A stretch of DNA of 64,000 nt from Fomes fomentarius (Eukaryota > Basidiomycota > Agaricomycetes > Polyporales > Polyporaceae). Shown here piece by piece: positions 48,869-60,999 of the stretch. The stretch is from the NCBI GenBank assembly GCA_022606135.1, contig JABYQN010000005.1:2666001-2730000 (forward strand), in the 5' to 3' direction. A model generated the notes under the pieces. It searched no databases, had not been told where the DNA came from, and worked only from the letters and a program-made list of their open reading frames with translations. Each line of letters begins with the position of its first letter. Position 1 is the stretch's first letter. The translations under genes and the position numbers were made by a program.

Positions 48869-49908
48869 TGCCCTACCTGTCCTCAAACTCTCATCTCTCT
48901 TACTTTGAACTCACATTTGACGGACGCAGAGTCAACTCCCGTCGCTCGCTCATCGACCATGGCTCGGAAGGACTCGAGCTCCGGAGTTTCGACATGGACT
49001 TTGCCCCGGTCGAGCGCAACTGCAACACTCCCGGGGGGCCCACGAGCCATACGACAGGTTGTCAGGTGAGTCGGAGCTCGATGTTTGATTCGGAGTGATG
49101 CATCAACTCACTTGCCTGTTCTAGGAGGACGGTCACGGTGTGCGTCCAAGCACAAACCCCACAGCGCAGAGGCCCGGGTGTCTTCCTCATCCAAATCTCG
49201 TCGAATCGGAGGTAAATGCCGCGCAGAGGCTGACCGTTAGCTTTGGTGATGCTGACAAGCGCCGGTACTGTACAGGGACTGAAAACCGGTATCGTGCTGA
49301 GACTCACGTCTGTATTGGCGTCCCGGTCAGTGGCCAGCGACAATGACCGGACGGCTAACTCGATGGCCAACTTGTGACTCGCGAGTGGGCACGACTCAAG
49401 GTTGACTGCCTATTATCCAGTTGGCGTCTTTGCTCCCTATAGGCCCCCTATTGCACGGTGCAGAATGAGTCTTTGTCTATCGTGTTGCAATCGAGGAAAC
49501 TTGAAGGGATGCTCGGTGGACCTGTCCTCGAATCCCAAATCGGCATCATGCAGAATAGACATTTACGTCGATGTTGAGTGTAACCGAACACGAAACCAGC
49601 TCCTCAAACCATCCGTGCCGGAGTGTGTTTCGTTCGACGGTCAGGGAGGGACGTGCAAGCACAGACAAGCACAACGACACTTTCGCGCTACCATACAAAA
49701 GTGTCCTCGCCCAGCATCGGCCTCTGACCTGTCATAGTGGCTGGCTAGACTCGAGAATCACGAATACTCTCAGCGCGTCAACAAGATGCGATATTCGGGT
49801 TGACACAACGAGAACAACGCGGAAAAAGTCGGTACAATGCGAGAACAATTGATACGATCTAAATATGCAATGTGCGACGCACAAAGGACATGATTTCCCA
49901 GGCAACAT
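48869..49908 (+). other. Exon-like fragment related to 0.2-0.3 kb, then unassigned DNA
   Basis: At 48.93-49.01 kb the + strand encodes RVNSRRSLIDHGSEGLEL followed by SFDMDFAP, and a gtgagt donor follows at about 49071. This matches the fragment at 0.23-0.30 kb. No further exon could be linked. The rest up to 49.9 kb shows nothing recognisable. Confidence 0.4.
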
Positions 49909-51388
49909 CTATCTGAGCCAACGCAAGCAGGAGCTTACGCCCCCAGGACTTCTGCGGTCAGCGGGGCTGAGCAGCGACCAGTAGAGATCTGGATCAAGCA
50001 AAGGGTCAAGGCTGGGGTCCAGAGCTACGGCCCGTTCGTCGAGAAACGGAGAGACGTGGTCGACAAAGAATGAGAGCGCTTCCGCTGCGGTGAAGCGTTC
50101 TTCGACTTTCCAGGTGGTCATCTTTGCGCAGAGAGCGGCCAAGGGCGGGATCATTGGAACAGCATTCTTGGGCGAAGTGTTAGTCCCGTGAATCAGTGAT
50201 AGCGAACAGAATACGCACGGTGAAGTAATACAAGAACATCATGCCAAGGCAACCCACGTCGAATGCGAATGGATTATACTCGGGCTCAGCGAGTAGATAG
50301 TCCGGTGGGTGGAAACAAGGCATGCCACACCAAGCCTTGGACGAAGGTAGGCGGCATTCTCTGTGAGAGACGTCACGAGGCAGCTCAATGGCCAGATCGA
50401 AGTCGATGAAAGCGAACACTGCCGCGGTGGAGCGCGAGTGCTCTGCGACGATGCCTTGGAAATGATATTCGTCTTCAAGACAATAGGCATTCGTCACAGC
50501 GTTGTGGTCGCCGATGTCCTGTCTCGATATTCAGTATCAGTCGAAGGGAGTACAACACGATATCATTCACCCGATGAACTATTCTATGCTCGTGGAGATA
50601 TACAAGGCCCTGGAACGATGTATTAGAGTGTGATAGGGAAATACAAACATTCAGCAAACATTCGATGTATCGTAAGATTTGGCGGGTAGTCGTGAACCGT
50701 TCTGGATTGTATCCCTGGCCCCATCTGAGCATGTTAGTACGAGTCTGACGGAAGCACGTCTGCGACTCACAATGGTAAAATCATGAAAGAGAATTCATGG
50801 TGGGAGTCAAGCATTGCAACTGGCGAGATCACATACGGAAATGCATAGGGTACTTTGGACAGCGTGGCTTTCAGCAGATGTTGGTTGATACTATACTCCG
50901 GAGAACCCCGTTTGATGACCTTCACGAGAACTCGTGTCCTTCAGAATCCCGTGCGAAGGCGTAAGGCTTCGGCTGTGGAGTCTCGTCAGTAGCTCGTACA
51001 CGCAGGTAATTTGATAACAATTGTACTTACAGAGACATAGGATGCATACATCGCGGTCGCAGATTGGCCACCATAGTAGAGAAGAGACGGATGGCATAAG
51101 GGGGAGGACCAGAAGTCGAGACCGGAGGAACAACCCATGTCTCGCGGTCGTGTCTAAGTCGGAGGTCGTGTAGAACTATGCCATGCGTGTTAAGCCATGG
51201 CCTCCAGGCTTTCCAAAAAGACTGAATGAGGGGTGTCATCTCGTCAGATGGGTAGCGTACTTTTATGATGTCATATGGCAGCTCCTATCATTGACCGGCG
51301 ATGAGAATGAAGGCGGCAAAATAGTATGCAGCGACAACTCACATCAGAGAGTACCTTGGGATCAGGGTCGGCCTTTGCTTCAGACATC
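49909..51388 (-). pseudogene. Protein-kinase-like gene, copy A, apparently frameshifted
   Basis: Minus-strand member of a fungal FunK1-like kinase family with two relatives on + downstream. Likely start is MSEAKADPDPK at 51388. Segments include SFWKAWRPWLNTHGIVLHDL, RVLVKVIKRGSPEY (putative beta-3 lysine), GLVYLHEHRIVHR joined by an intron to DIGDHNAVTNA (catalytic loop HRDxxxxN), FIDFDLAIELP (metal-binding Asp in DFD, not DFG) and FAFDVGCLGMM. The C-terminus has FTAAEALSFFVDH and DPDLYWSLLSP. Between FARDSEG and RVLVKV the frame must shift by one base near 50931-50948, and no intron fits. That suggests a recent pseudogene, or a sequence error. Confidence 0.6.
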
Positions 51389-52010
51389 GTAGTACGCTGT
51401 TACGCAAGCAGGAGAGTAGAGTTTGGGACAGGGGTAAAGGTCGAATGTCGAGTTACTTCCTTGGTTGGTCACGTCGAAAACGGATCAGGTCACGACGTCA
51501 CACGTTACATTCCCGGGGCGAAGGTGGGACGAGGGAACGAAGGAACCAGCGTGATGGGTGGAAGAGGAAGAGAGTGAAGACGTCATAGATGGGTGTATGT
51601 GAGTGTCCACGAAGGGTGTGAGCGCACATGGGATGATGATGGCATGATGAAGGGTGATACTATTCATCGCGAGGCGGGGCACTGAATAGCGCCCTTTTTG
51701 CATTACAAGGTGGGTCATGAGTGAGAGTATTCGGCTGTCACATGTAGAGCTAGACCGAGACGACGAGACGAGAGAACCTCAAGACGCTGCTTGCGGAACG
51801 GGTGGCTAGGAATGTCGCGATCTCGGCTTTTACGCCCCCATCGACTGCGAGCGCTGTGTCACCACTAAGTTCGTGGCAGTCTTTGTAGCTGTATATGGTT
51901 CGCGAGAGTACCACTTGGCATCTAGTCATCAGGTAATGAGACGCACGATGATCGTTGCACTCCTAGCGAACGTGAAAAAGCCACTCCTCTAGCATCTGAT
52001 GACGAGAGGA
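51389..52010. other. Upstream region of kinase copy A
   Basis: About 600 bases with no recognised gene. Confidence 0.4.
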
Positions 52011-52694
52011 GGGGTTGCGAAGTCCAAATCCCCCCGTCCGCGTAGAGTCCAAGTCAGGAAATGACAGAATAAACCCTCGGACGGACGACGACATGACTTC
52101 TGACTGGCTGAACCGTAACGACAAAGTCCATGCTCCACAATATGGAGTGCGCGAGAGTGCTGTGGGATCTGATCAGTCAAGCTCTTGTCTGAGACACGTA
52201 CTGCGTACCGGAATGAATCGACTCTATCAAGATGCTCATAAGGCTTGCATTTGACGCGTCGGAACACATCTTCAAATCGTGGGTCCACGCTGATGAGATG
52301 CTGCCTCGACTCTTCGAACCGGAAAGGTGGGCACTGCCGGCACGATCTCTTCGCCATCGGTGGTCGGCACAGGCGTAGTGACACTCGTCGTTGGAAGAAC
52401 CGGTGCAGTTGCCATTGGGTGTAGACTCTGTGCCGGATCCTCTTGTTACGCAAGCTTTCTCCTTTGCCGGCTCCTTCAGTGCTGCAGCGGCCTTCCTTTG
52501 GTCTTTGACCTTGAGCGGTGACGACAGTCTTTTTTGACCGTCACTGTAGTCCTTTGCGCGGACGCAGCAGTAGCGCTGCGTGTGGCCAAACGCGTTACTC
52601 GCGCATGTTGTTGATGTTGAGTCGAGACAGTTTGTGGATGGTCTGGTTGGGTTGAAAGGTCGTAAAGGCCAGTCGCCTTGAGCTCATTGAGCAC
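52011..52694 (-). pseudogene. Truncated 3-methyladenine DNA glycosylase (MAG1/AlkA-type) relic
   Basis: The minus strand encodes the front of an alkylbase DNA glycosylase. The diagnostic block is RQHLISVDPRFEDVFRRVKC followed by KPYEHLDRVDSFR. In fungal MAG1-type enzymes this directly precedes the LVTSILGQQISW region and the helix-hairpin-helix/GPD domain. Here that domain is absent and unrelated sequence follows. Just upstream, IVPAVPTF and FRFEESRQ are in different frames, explained by one extra C in TTTCCGG. The N-terminal part (RLATRSATAASAQRT) also needs frame changes. The gene is therefore broken at least twice and lacks its catalytic part. Confidence 0.65.
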
Positions 52695-53086
52695 ACAGCA
52701 GAGCTAGAAAGCATAGAACATGTTGGTTCAAGTAGAACATTGTCTTCTACGGCGCGGTCGAAGCCCTGGTGCGACAGACTTGGACACGCGGCGGCGGCGC
52801 CCGCGCGCCCACTCGTCAATGACGTATTCTACGTCACGTGCAATCGCGATCGCGTTCAAACGCGCCACTGCGGACCGTGTCTGGACCGGGGGCATCGCAC
52901 AGCGCAAGGCTGTTCTCGCAGTCGCAATCGCCCTTGGATCTCCTATTCTCGATACAATAGCTCCTTCCGGACCCTGGCCACCCAATTCGCCTTATTACTG
53001 TCCACCTTCGCAGTCGAGCTTTCATCTCTACCACCACCACTCGCCCCTACACGCACCCCTTTCCCTTGACATCCACCACTGCAAAT

Positions 53087-53647
53087 ATGTCCGGACGTAC
53101 GTATCAACACTCATTGCGTCATGGCTTCCGTTGTTGTCGTGTTCAAGGGTACTGATAACCCCCCTCTCGAACGCACAGGCTACATTGTTGTCTTCAAGCC
53201 CCACGTCTCTAAGGCCGACGTTGACAAGTACGCAGACGAGGTCGCTGCAAACGGTGCGTACTAGCGCTTCCCTGCGAATCCGCACCCCCATCGCTGACTG
53301 TCTCCATTCTCGTCCAGGCGGCGAAGTGGGCCACCGCTACGGCACCGTCCTCAACGTGCGTTATCAGATCTCCTCCGACCCGTAAGTACGTCATCTCACG
53401 CGGCCGTTTGGATACAGGGCTTTTCTGCGACGATCCCCGACTCGTATCTCTTGACGCTGCAGTCCTTCCAGGGTGATATCGTTGACTACATCGGTGCGTC
53501 CTTCGTCCCCAATCTTGATCCCTCTCCATCCCCGCTTCTCCCACCACCACACATTACGTCCTCTCTTGCCCTCTCATCGGAAGAACTCCCAAACCCTGAT
53601 GCCGCGCCACTTCTGTAGAGCCCGACGGGATTGTTACCACTCAGTGA
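53087..53647 (+). CDS. Proteinase inhibitor I9 (POIA1-like, subtilisin-propeptide fold)
   Basis: Small intracellular-type protease inhibitor homologous to subtilisin propeptides, like Pleurotus POIA1 and yeast Pbi2. Exons: 53087-53096, 53179-53253, 53318-53355, 53418-53493 and 53619-53647, giving 75 residues. The protein begins MSGRYIVVFKPHVSKADVDK and has YGTVLNGFSATIPDSYL and a C-terminal IEPDGIVTTQ, the tail that sits in the protease active site in this family. There is no signal peptide. POIA1 has nearly the same length. Five exons for 75 codons is dense but consistent, with every junction GT-AG and in phase. The likely target is a subtilisin-type (S8) protease such as the vacuolar proteinase B. 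Confidence 0.92.
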
Positions 53648-56140
53648 ATGCTCTTATCGGACAATCACACGAGAGAAGAGCTCGAACAAGATGTGAAGAT
53701 TTGAAGTACGGACTGGAGACCGAGAAGTGTATATTAGTGGCAACTGGATAAACACTTATCTTGAATCTTGGTGCGCTGCGATGCTCCGATCGCAGCGACG
53801 TTAAGATCAAGGTAGAGCTTGAATTCGCGCGCAACGATCCAATTAGGTTTCCACAAGAATATGCAGCGTTGTTCTGCTTGCGCGGGACCGCCGCGGCGGC
53901 AATCCTCGAGGTTCCTCTGTGAGGCAGGACACGGTGCTGCGAAGGACCAACGCTTGCACATCAGAACGCTTGCACATTACCAGTGCAGACTCGTGCGCGT
54001 TTGTCGGCGCGGGCGTGCAGGATGCGTTTCATGCGTACTCTCATCGTGTGGTGGCCTCTTTCTTTGCCTGTTCGTGCAGCATTGGGGCTACAGGGGCGGA
54101 CCTGGACGCCTTTGGGATGGACGAGGTTTCGCCAAGAGAAACAGCTCAGCAGTAATGAAGGAGACTACGTCGAGGTCTCGGAGCCTCCTCCGTCGGCGGG
54201 GCATTCTTCTCCCGTGAGGCTGAGGCTGCATGTGCAGGTGGGCTATTCGCTATATATTCCGAAGTGTCCTCGAGACTGGAGTCGGAAACGCTGAGGGCGA
54301 ATGATACCTTGTTCTCATTTGTGGAGCTTGAGTCCCACCGACTCGGACTCTACCAACTCCGTCCAGGAAACGCACGGAACCCGACCACAGACCGGGCATG
54401 GTTAGTGTGTTTTGTCGGTGGTGCAGGTAAAGCAAGATCTATGCAAGAGAGGACCACTAGTAAACGAATGTGCTGAGACTGGTCACCTTTGTCGGTCCGG
54501 GTCTGGGCCGGGTACCGATTGAATATTGAACTCGATTTCGCATATATGTAGTGTTCGTGGTTTGCTTTGAGCCCGCCATCGCACGGCGCATGCGCTCTCC
54601 CCATAGCTGAGCTTCAATGAATGTCTACCTCTTCCGGCCGCCTCAAAGCGTGACACTAGCAGTGGTGACTGGACGGCACTAGAAAAATGGAGAGAGATAT
54701 CTGTCTTCCATCGTGACCCTTCGTAGTGTGAATGATGATCGGCCTGTCATGCGCTCTTCATTCTCGTGGATAACTTCAGCTACCTGGCATGCTTCAAAAC
54801 CACCTCACGGAGGGTGGCGAGAAATGGCAAGGCTCACCAAACTCACAATCCTGACTGAAAGTTGCTTCAGGGCCTGCCGTCATCATAGACGAACTCCGCA
54901 GCATTCACACGCCGTGTTTAACTCCCTTCGTTCTCTTGCAGCCTGGCCGTCTGGGGAGACAACGTTCAACCACTATAGATTCCACCTGGGTCTTTTCCCC
55001 CGTCCCCGAGAGCTTTTGACCGTCAGTCTAGAATCTGTTTCTGATAGGGAACCAGAAGTCGCAGCCTGAAAACAGCCATGCTTGACACTCGCGACTCATA
55101 GGGATCCCATTAGCCTAGAAGTGGGCGCCGATTTGACAGCCAAGGTACGAGTGGGTTCTCCACGGGCACTACTGGTTATCTGATTTATCTTTGAGAAACG
55201 TCGGAAACGCCGCTGGCATGCTCCAAATCGATATTGTGGGGTCTGATGGAACGGTAAGGTGGGATTATCGAGATGCGCGCATAGGCCAGACTTCTGTCAA
55301 CGGTGCCCTCTGCCCCATCTCATCCTCACACAACGGGCGAAATAGGCAAGAGAGAGCGAACCCGTTCATTCCGACGGAGAAGTGCCGGGACTCGTGGGGA
55401 AAAACCGTGCTTGTGCTTCGGTGCACACGATTGAGTGAATGTATCTTAACAGCAATGGTCTACACAGGGACTCTTCGGAGTCTAAGGATCCTGGGTAGCT
55501 TACATGGGTGGCTCGATCAAACTTTACGGCTCTTCGAGATACGTGGCGCACTTTGTGAGTGGTCTATGATCAACCACTGGCCCTCTACTGACTACTAATA
55601 CGAACCTGCCTCTGCAACGATAGCTGGTCCGGTTTTAGAACATCAGGTCACTGATATTGACTTTCTATTCCCGTCAATAAGCTCCCAAGCGGGACTCGAG
55701 ACCTCCGAAATCCGAGCCCAGTTTCACCATATCTGGGCCCTTTTGTTCTCGCTATCTTGGCAGTCAGCGCTCGGGGGTCCTCTCGCCTATTCGCTTCTTC
55801 CGACCGCGCGACCGTAAGTAGGCCTCTCTGCCCCGGAAAGGTTGCAGTGCACCATGCGAGTTGACATGTATGTTTGACCCCGCAATGAACATGTATGTTT
55901 GAATTGAACAGGAGACTGAATGCACCATGCGGCAGCACTTCTTTGTGGGGGATGAACGCGCCGAGGTTCCCGCTAAAATCTGACAGCCGTAGCACGGGTT
56001 CGATATCAGCGTGGGCTACTCCTGAGGGATTCACGGTGAAAGGCCAAGTACCACGATGGCGCTCAAGCAGTGCATGACAGATGTTGATGCATATGAATCC
56101 GATGACAAGCTGGTGCGCAGTGATACTGGTGCGCTCCTCC
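53648..56140. other. Accessory region with a segment duplicated at 63 kb
   Basis: No intact gene was recognised. Segments at about 53.78-53.92 (CCGATCGCAGCGA, then TTCCACA, then GTTGTTCTGCTTGCG), 54.0-54.1 (GTGCAGGATGCG, GTGGCCTCTTTCTTTG) and 54.96-55.05 kb recur in the same order at 62.97-63.51 kb. Frames include FVGAGVQDAFHAYSHRVVAS. A minus-strand frame at 55648-56034 begins NPSGVAHADIEPVLRLSDFS and resembles nothing known to me. Confidence 0.4.
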
Positions 56141-56145
56141 TAAGA

Positions 56146-56155
56146 ATCACGTGAT
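56146..56155. promoter_or_regulatory. ATCACGTGAT palindrome upstream of kinase copy B
   Basis: Ten-base palindrome with a CACGTG E-box core, about 250 bases before the first recognisable kinase exon. The same ten bases occur at 59642-59651 and 63745-63754. A bHLH site is inferred from the core only. Confidence 0.4.
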
Positions 56156-56399
56156 CGTGGTCCTGTATCACAACAGCCGCAGCCGAGCGCGTCAACGTCT
56201 CTGTCTCTTAACGAAGTCCATGTTCGAATACGGCCGCAGTGGTCTTCGATGCAGCAATCCTCAAGCAATAACTTGGAGCCGGAACTGCTCATCCCCAGTG
56301 TCAGTACGGACGCAGGTGTACACCGGCAGGAACTGATTCAACATCACCTAGATACCATGTGACAGTGTCGCCAACTTCTGCAGTCAAGGCACTTCTTTA

Positions 56400-58383
56400 G
56401 AGTTCGCATTGAATGATTTTTGGAACGCCCTTAGACCTTGGTTACGGACTCAGGGGGTTGAACTGTATGACCTTGGTCATCCTCACTACGAAAGACCAAA
56501 TACAGTGGCACCCAAAGTCTGGGTTACCCCCCTTGAGAGCACCGCAGGACCACTGCCTTACGCTCGTTGCAAGGGCAAAAGGGTGGAAAAGCCGCGGTTC
56601 TTTTCTGTACCGGTTCGTGTTTTACGGCAATACGTGCGCTGCGTACTAGACTAATGCTTGTAGATAAGATTCGGCTTGCATGTGCACAAGATAGTGGCGG
56701 CAGGGACCTAATGCTCAAGCTCGTCGACAGACATACAGACCAGTATCGCATATTCGAAGAACTTTGGCACAGCCATGACATCTTTTCCGACTTTGACACG
56801 TTCCCGTGCGTGCTACCGCCCATCAGAATCATGGATACGCCGTACGAATACTCCATTGTCAGTATGCCCATGTAAGTCATCCAGCTAGTAGACGCCGTCA
56901 TGACCATACTCACGTTTCGTTCAAGGTGGGGAAACACTATCATCCTCGAAGATATATGCGGCGTGGGCGAGATGTTTAGGTTCATGATGTGAGGCGTCGG
57001 TTATAGACACTATTCTGTTTGATTGATATTGTTCCCTAGGGCCTTGTTTTTCTCCACTCGAAACGCATTGCGCATCGTGTCAGTCGATAATTTTCATATC
57101 CTGATACTTATGATGCTGATTTTCTTACAGGATATCTGCGAGCACAACATGGTCATCAACTGCTATCGCCAGGACCAAGACAAGCAACAACTGCAAGAAG
57201 ATCTACGCAAGCATCGTCGCAGGGATGATGTCATCTGGGCCCTCTTGGACTATGATCAGTCGATCAAGCATCCAGAGAGCGTCTCGCTCAGGCATTTCCG
57301 CCGTCCTTCAGACGAGGCATGGGTAGGCTCGGAGCTCTATAGGCCGGAGGATGTTTACCTTGGCGAATCGTACTACTACCCGTTCCCGTTCGACGTGGCA
57401 ATGCTTGGCAACCTGTTCCGTGTCCAATTCTGGGTATTCTCCTCTGCTCTATCGTGTGATTTTCCATGAGCTCACAAATCGCTTGTAGGAGGCAGTTTCG
57501 GTTGTCCCATCGCTAGCGGTGCTCTTTGATAAAATGACCACCCATGTCGTTGCACAACGCTTCACGGCAGAAGAAGCACGAGCATTCCTTCGGAACGAGA
57601 TAGGATGTCTGACTCCTGATCTATACCCGACGCCGCTCAAGTTGAGTTGCAACTTCGGCGTACTGGCGGACTCTGAGTGATGAACTCTGAACCTGTAAGG
57701 CGAGGAGCGACTGTAAGTCACAACAAGAGAGATCTTCAGTCAGTGAGTGAACGACTATATTGCATAGTGAAGTACCTGTAAGTCACAACAAGAGAGACTA
57801 CAAGTACTAAGTCAGTAAGAGGTAGTAGAGCATATGTATGTAAGGGACTTACTCTTCAGTCAGTGAGTGAACGACTGAAGAGCAGAGGGCGTAGAAGGGA
57901 CTGCTTATATACATGAGGAACAAGTCCATGAGTCAGCAAATGAAGCAGTCACATGTAGCCATAAGACGATGAGTAAGAGTCCGTATCGGCGTATGAGTCA
58001 GATACAGTCATAGCATGAGTCAGACATAAGGTCTGGAAGAGTCCGGTGCAGTGTAGAATGCACTGGTACGCACAGGAACCATATGGTCATGGGAAAGTAC
58101 AGTAAGAAAGCAAAGGAAACCGTATATGGTAAGTAGGAACACAGCCTATCTAATCATATGACCATAAACAAGTGTACACAACTCCGGTCCGAGCACAGCC
58201 GGTAGTCTGGAAGTTCAACACCGAGTTCTATTGGTCAAGGGTTCCTATGCACCTTCGGACCAGCTGGCATTATCTCAAAACGCCTCCAATACCTCTTTGG
58301 ACAAAGATACTGAACTGGTTGATAGAATCTCCAACATGTTGGAAAATCCTGGTTTCCACGCGTCGTGTCTTAGGGATTTGAAA
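56400..58383 (+). pseudogene. Protein-kinase-like gene, copy B, split by an insertion
   Basis: FunK1-like kinase relative on +. Recognisable parts are NDFWNALRPWLRTQGVELYD (56.41 kb), GGRDLMLKLVDRHTDQY with the putative beta-3 lysine (56.70), GLVFLHSKRIAHR joined to DICEHNMVINCY (57.04-57.17; HRDxxxxN loop), WALLDYDQSI (DYD in place of DFG), FPFDVAMLGNL and FTAEEARAFLRNE. Reading stops soon after VLADSE at 57.68 kb. The natural continuation, FYWSRVPMHLRTSWHYL, lies at 58.23-58.38 kb beyond a 544-base insertion flanked by GAGT. Copy C has the same boundary uninterrupted (DDSTIYWSRLP). The catalytic core remains open, but the C-terminus is cut off. The first exon is not identified. Confidence 0.65.
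57679..58222. mobile_element. 544-bp repeat-rich insertion in kinase copy B
   Basis: The segment sits between GAGT (57675-57678) and GAGT (58223-58226). Joining the host sequence across one GAGT restores VLADSE-FYWSRVP. It contains two direct repeats: ctgtaagtcacaacaagaga at 57711 and 57776, and cagtcagtgagtgaacgact at 57737 and 57857. The ends share no convincing inverted repeat. It could be a non-autonomous element or a solo LTR; the class is unknown. Confidence 0.6.
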
Positions 58384-58804
58384 TAATGGATATCTTGCTT
58401 TTTGCCTCCTCTACGTCAGCCGGAAGTGTGATCCGCGCAAAAGACGGTTTGATTTGCTGTAATTTACGGAAAATGAGTGATAGTATCTGGGCTGCCTCGT
58501 GTTTGCGCTCAGGAAGCATCATCAACCGCATCCCATCTGGGTCTCAGTATCAGGGATCTGTCCCAACGATCTGGTGTGTGGAACCCACTCTCAGGCCGCG
58601 ATGACTCATACTTACAAACACAGACAGGAGGGAAATCCGAAATTTGATGTCCGCACTACATCCCACTCACGATGTCGTGGGTTTCGCCCAAGCCCCATAC
58701 GAATTTAGGTCTATTTGCTTCATACTTAAATGCATCCCCCTCTCCTCTAAGGTCAGAGGCGCTCCTATCTGACCCACCTTCTCAGCCGTTCTTTCACATC
58801 GCTC

Positions 58805-59230
58805 ATGCAGCCTTCAAGTGCTCCGTCTACTTGGCATCGATCTCAGCTTGGTTCTGCTGGAGGAGCCCCCGGCGCTACTTCCAACTCAACTCGAGTCCCT
58901 CAGATGATGACTAGCTCTACTGCACGCAACCCAGCTACGCCGACACCAACATTCAATGGAAACTGGTTCTTCAAAGTGAGTATTAATAGATTGGCAAGGC
59001 TACTTCAACACACTAATGGCATTCTTCTCTATGGCAGGTGGGGGAGCTCGTCGTGCTCCAGGTTTCCGCAGGCAAGAAACCTCTTCTCCGCAGCGGTAAC
59101 CTGACCAGGGTAATAGGACCTCGCTCTCTAAATAAATCCGGACACCCGAACACGAGGCTCTTGAAGGTAAACTGCAGGGGGTGATTAGTGGAAAAGTGTA
59201 ATTGGCATTATGTCCGTCAAAGAGGGGGGC
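58805..59230 (+). CDS. Small hypothetical protein with spliced second exon
   Basis: A first exon at 58805-58975 starts MQPSSAPSTWHRSQLGSAGG and ends FNGNWFFK at a gtgagt donor. A second exon from 59038 continues VGELVVLQVSAGKKPLLRSG. Phase is preserved across the 62-base intron. The 3' end is uncertain, since a further donor could lie at AGG/gtaata near 59108. Ser/Thr/Pro-rich start; no signal peptide or known domain. It could be part of a longer gene. Confidence 0.35.
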
Positions 59231-59641
59231 TTCACTCCTAAACACCACTGCTCTAGCTTCTTCCGAGCTGTGCAAGTGACAAGTCAAACAGTACGAAATA
59301 GGTGAGAGGATGCAGACTCGTTCAACTCACTCCCACGGAGAAGCATTACAGTTGCGTAGTATGCGGTCGAGGACCGCGCTCATGCTTCCGCGGGAATTAT
59401 TGAGACAAGTGAACTTGTCGCATGGTCGGAAGAAGCGAATGTAATGGAGAGAGCCTGAGAGGTCGATACTGACTACCAAGATAGCAAGAAAAAAGAGCCT
59501 AGATACTGGGCTCAAATATCAGAGGACTTGAGTCGTATGGATGAAGATGGCAAGTGTTCGTAAAGTGTTGCCAACTTTGCCAGGAGGCCAACTGCACAGA
59601 TACTTGACAGCAGTGAAGGTTTAACTTCATTTGGAATGTGA

Positions 59642-59651
59642 ATCACGTGAT
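59642..59651. promoter_or_regulatory. ATCACGTGAT palindrome upstream of kinase copy C
   Basis: Second of three copies in the window. It lies about 180 bases upstream of the first recognisable exon of kinase copy C. The flanks (AATGTGAATCACGTGATG) are shared with the 63.74 kb copy. Confidence 0.4.
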
Positions 59652-60999
59652 GGTTGAAAATATACAGACTCATCTCCGCGCTGAGCACTCCAGGTGCACT
59701 CACTTCCTTGTACTTAGGGCCGTCTATCATCCCGCTTGTCAGTAGGCCTGCCCAATGTCTGCCTAGGGGAGACTAATGATGTTCTACTCTAAGCATCGCT
59801 GCTGGCCCCGAGAGGGGTTATAGAGCCCTGTTTTCACCGAAACCCCGATGACATCGCTCCTTTCTGGCAAGCTTACAGAGCCTGGCTGGCTGCGCGCGGC
59901 TTCAAGCTTTTTGAACGACGATCGTTCTCGCCTTACACAGGAATGTGGGTTCCACCATCTTCCTCCACAGTTTCTGGGCTGCCGTATGGCATCCGCGATG
60001 CGGATGACGATGTCGCTGTAAATGCACGAATCTACCTACATGTGAGGACCAGGACCAACTATAACAGCTACTGGTGATATCAAGTTGATCACTGTCCACA
60101 GTATAAAATTGTTCACGCTCAAGACAATCTGGGAAGAGACGTGGTTCTGAAGATAATCAGGAAAGACTCAAATCAGTATCGTATCGGTCGAAGACTCCTT
60201 TATGCCGACAAGTTGTTTCAAGACGACTTCCGGGGTGTTCTACTGCCGGTCGCTATACTCGATACCAGTTACGATTTCTCGTTTGTTGTGATGCCAATGT
60301 ATGTCACCATTCCGTCATGTCAAATGGTCATGGAGGTAGCTCACACCCGTAGGTGGGGGACCTATAACCCTCTCCACACGCTGGAAAGTGTCGACCAAGT
60401 CATGCATTTCATGCATTGCATGCTCAAGGTATGCAGCGCTATTCAGTCTCAATACCGTGTGTTCATGTCTGTACAGGGGCTAACTGTCCTCCATGGTCTC
60501 CATGTGGCACACCGAGTATGTCACTTTAGTACTCACACGTCATTGTATGCTGAACTACAGATAGGATATTGACCTTCAAAACATTGTGAACAATTTTTAT
60601 TCTTTGATGGAGTACGGAGAGCGTTTCTCTTCCCGGATGCAGGAGAATCGACGGGACCCGCGGATTCAGTACGCTCTGATCGACTATAACGTGTCGATTA
60701 TGTTCCGACAAGACGCATCCGAGCAGGAATGTCGTCTTCCTGCCGACGCGGCCTTGGTCTCAGCGTTAGCTTTCCAGCCACCGGATGTCTTGCGGGGTCA
60801 GTATGAATATGATCCATTCGCGTACGATGTGGGGTGTTTGGGAAACATATTTCGATTACATTTCACCGTAAGTGTTCTTTCGTCAGCGTCAGAAGTGCAA
60901 CCCACCAATCACTATGCCACACAGGATGTTGTCACCGTCGTCCCTTTGCTAGCTGTGCTCTTTGACAAAATGACCACACATGTCACGTCACACAGGTTC

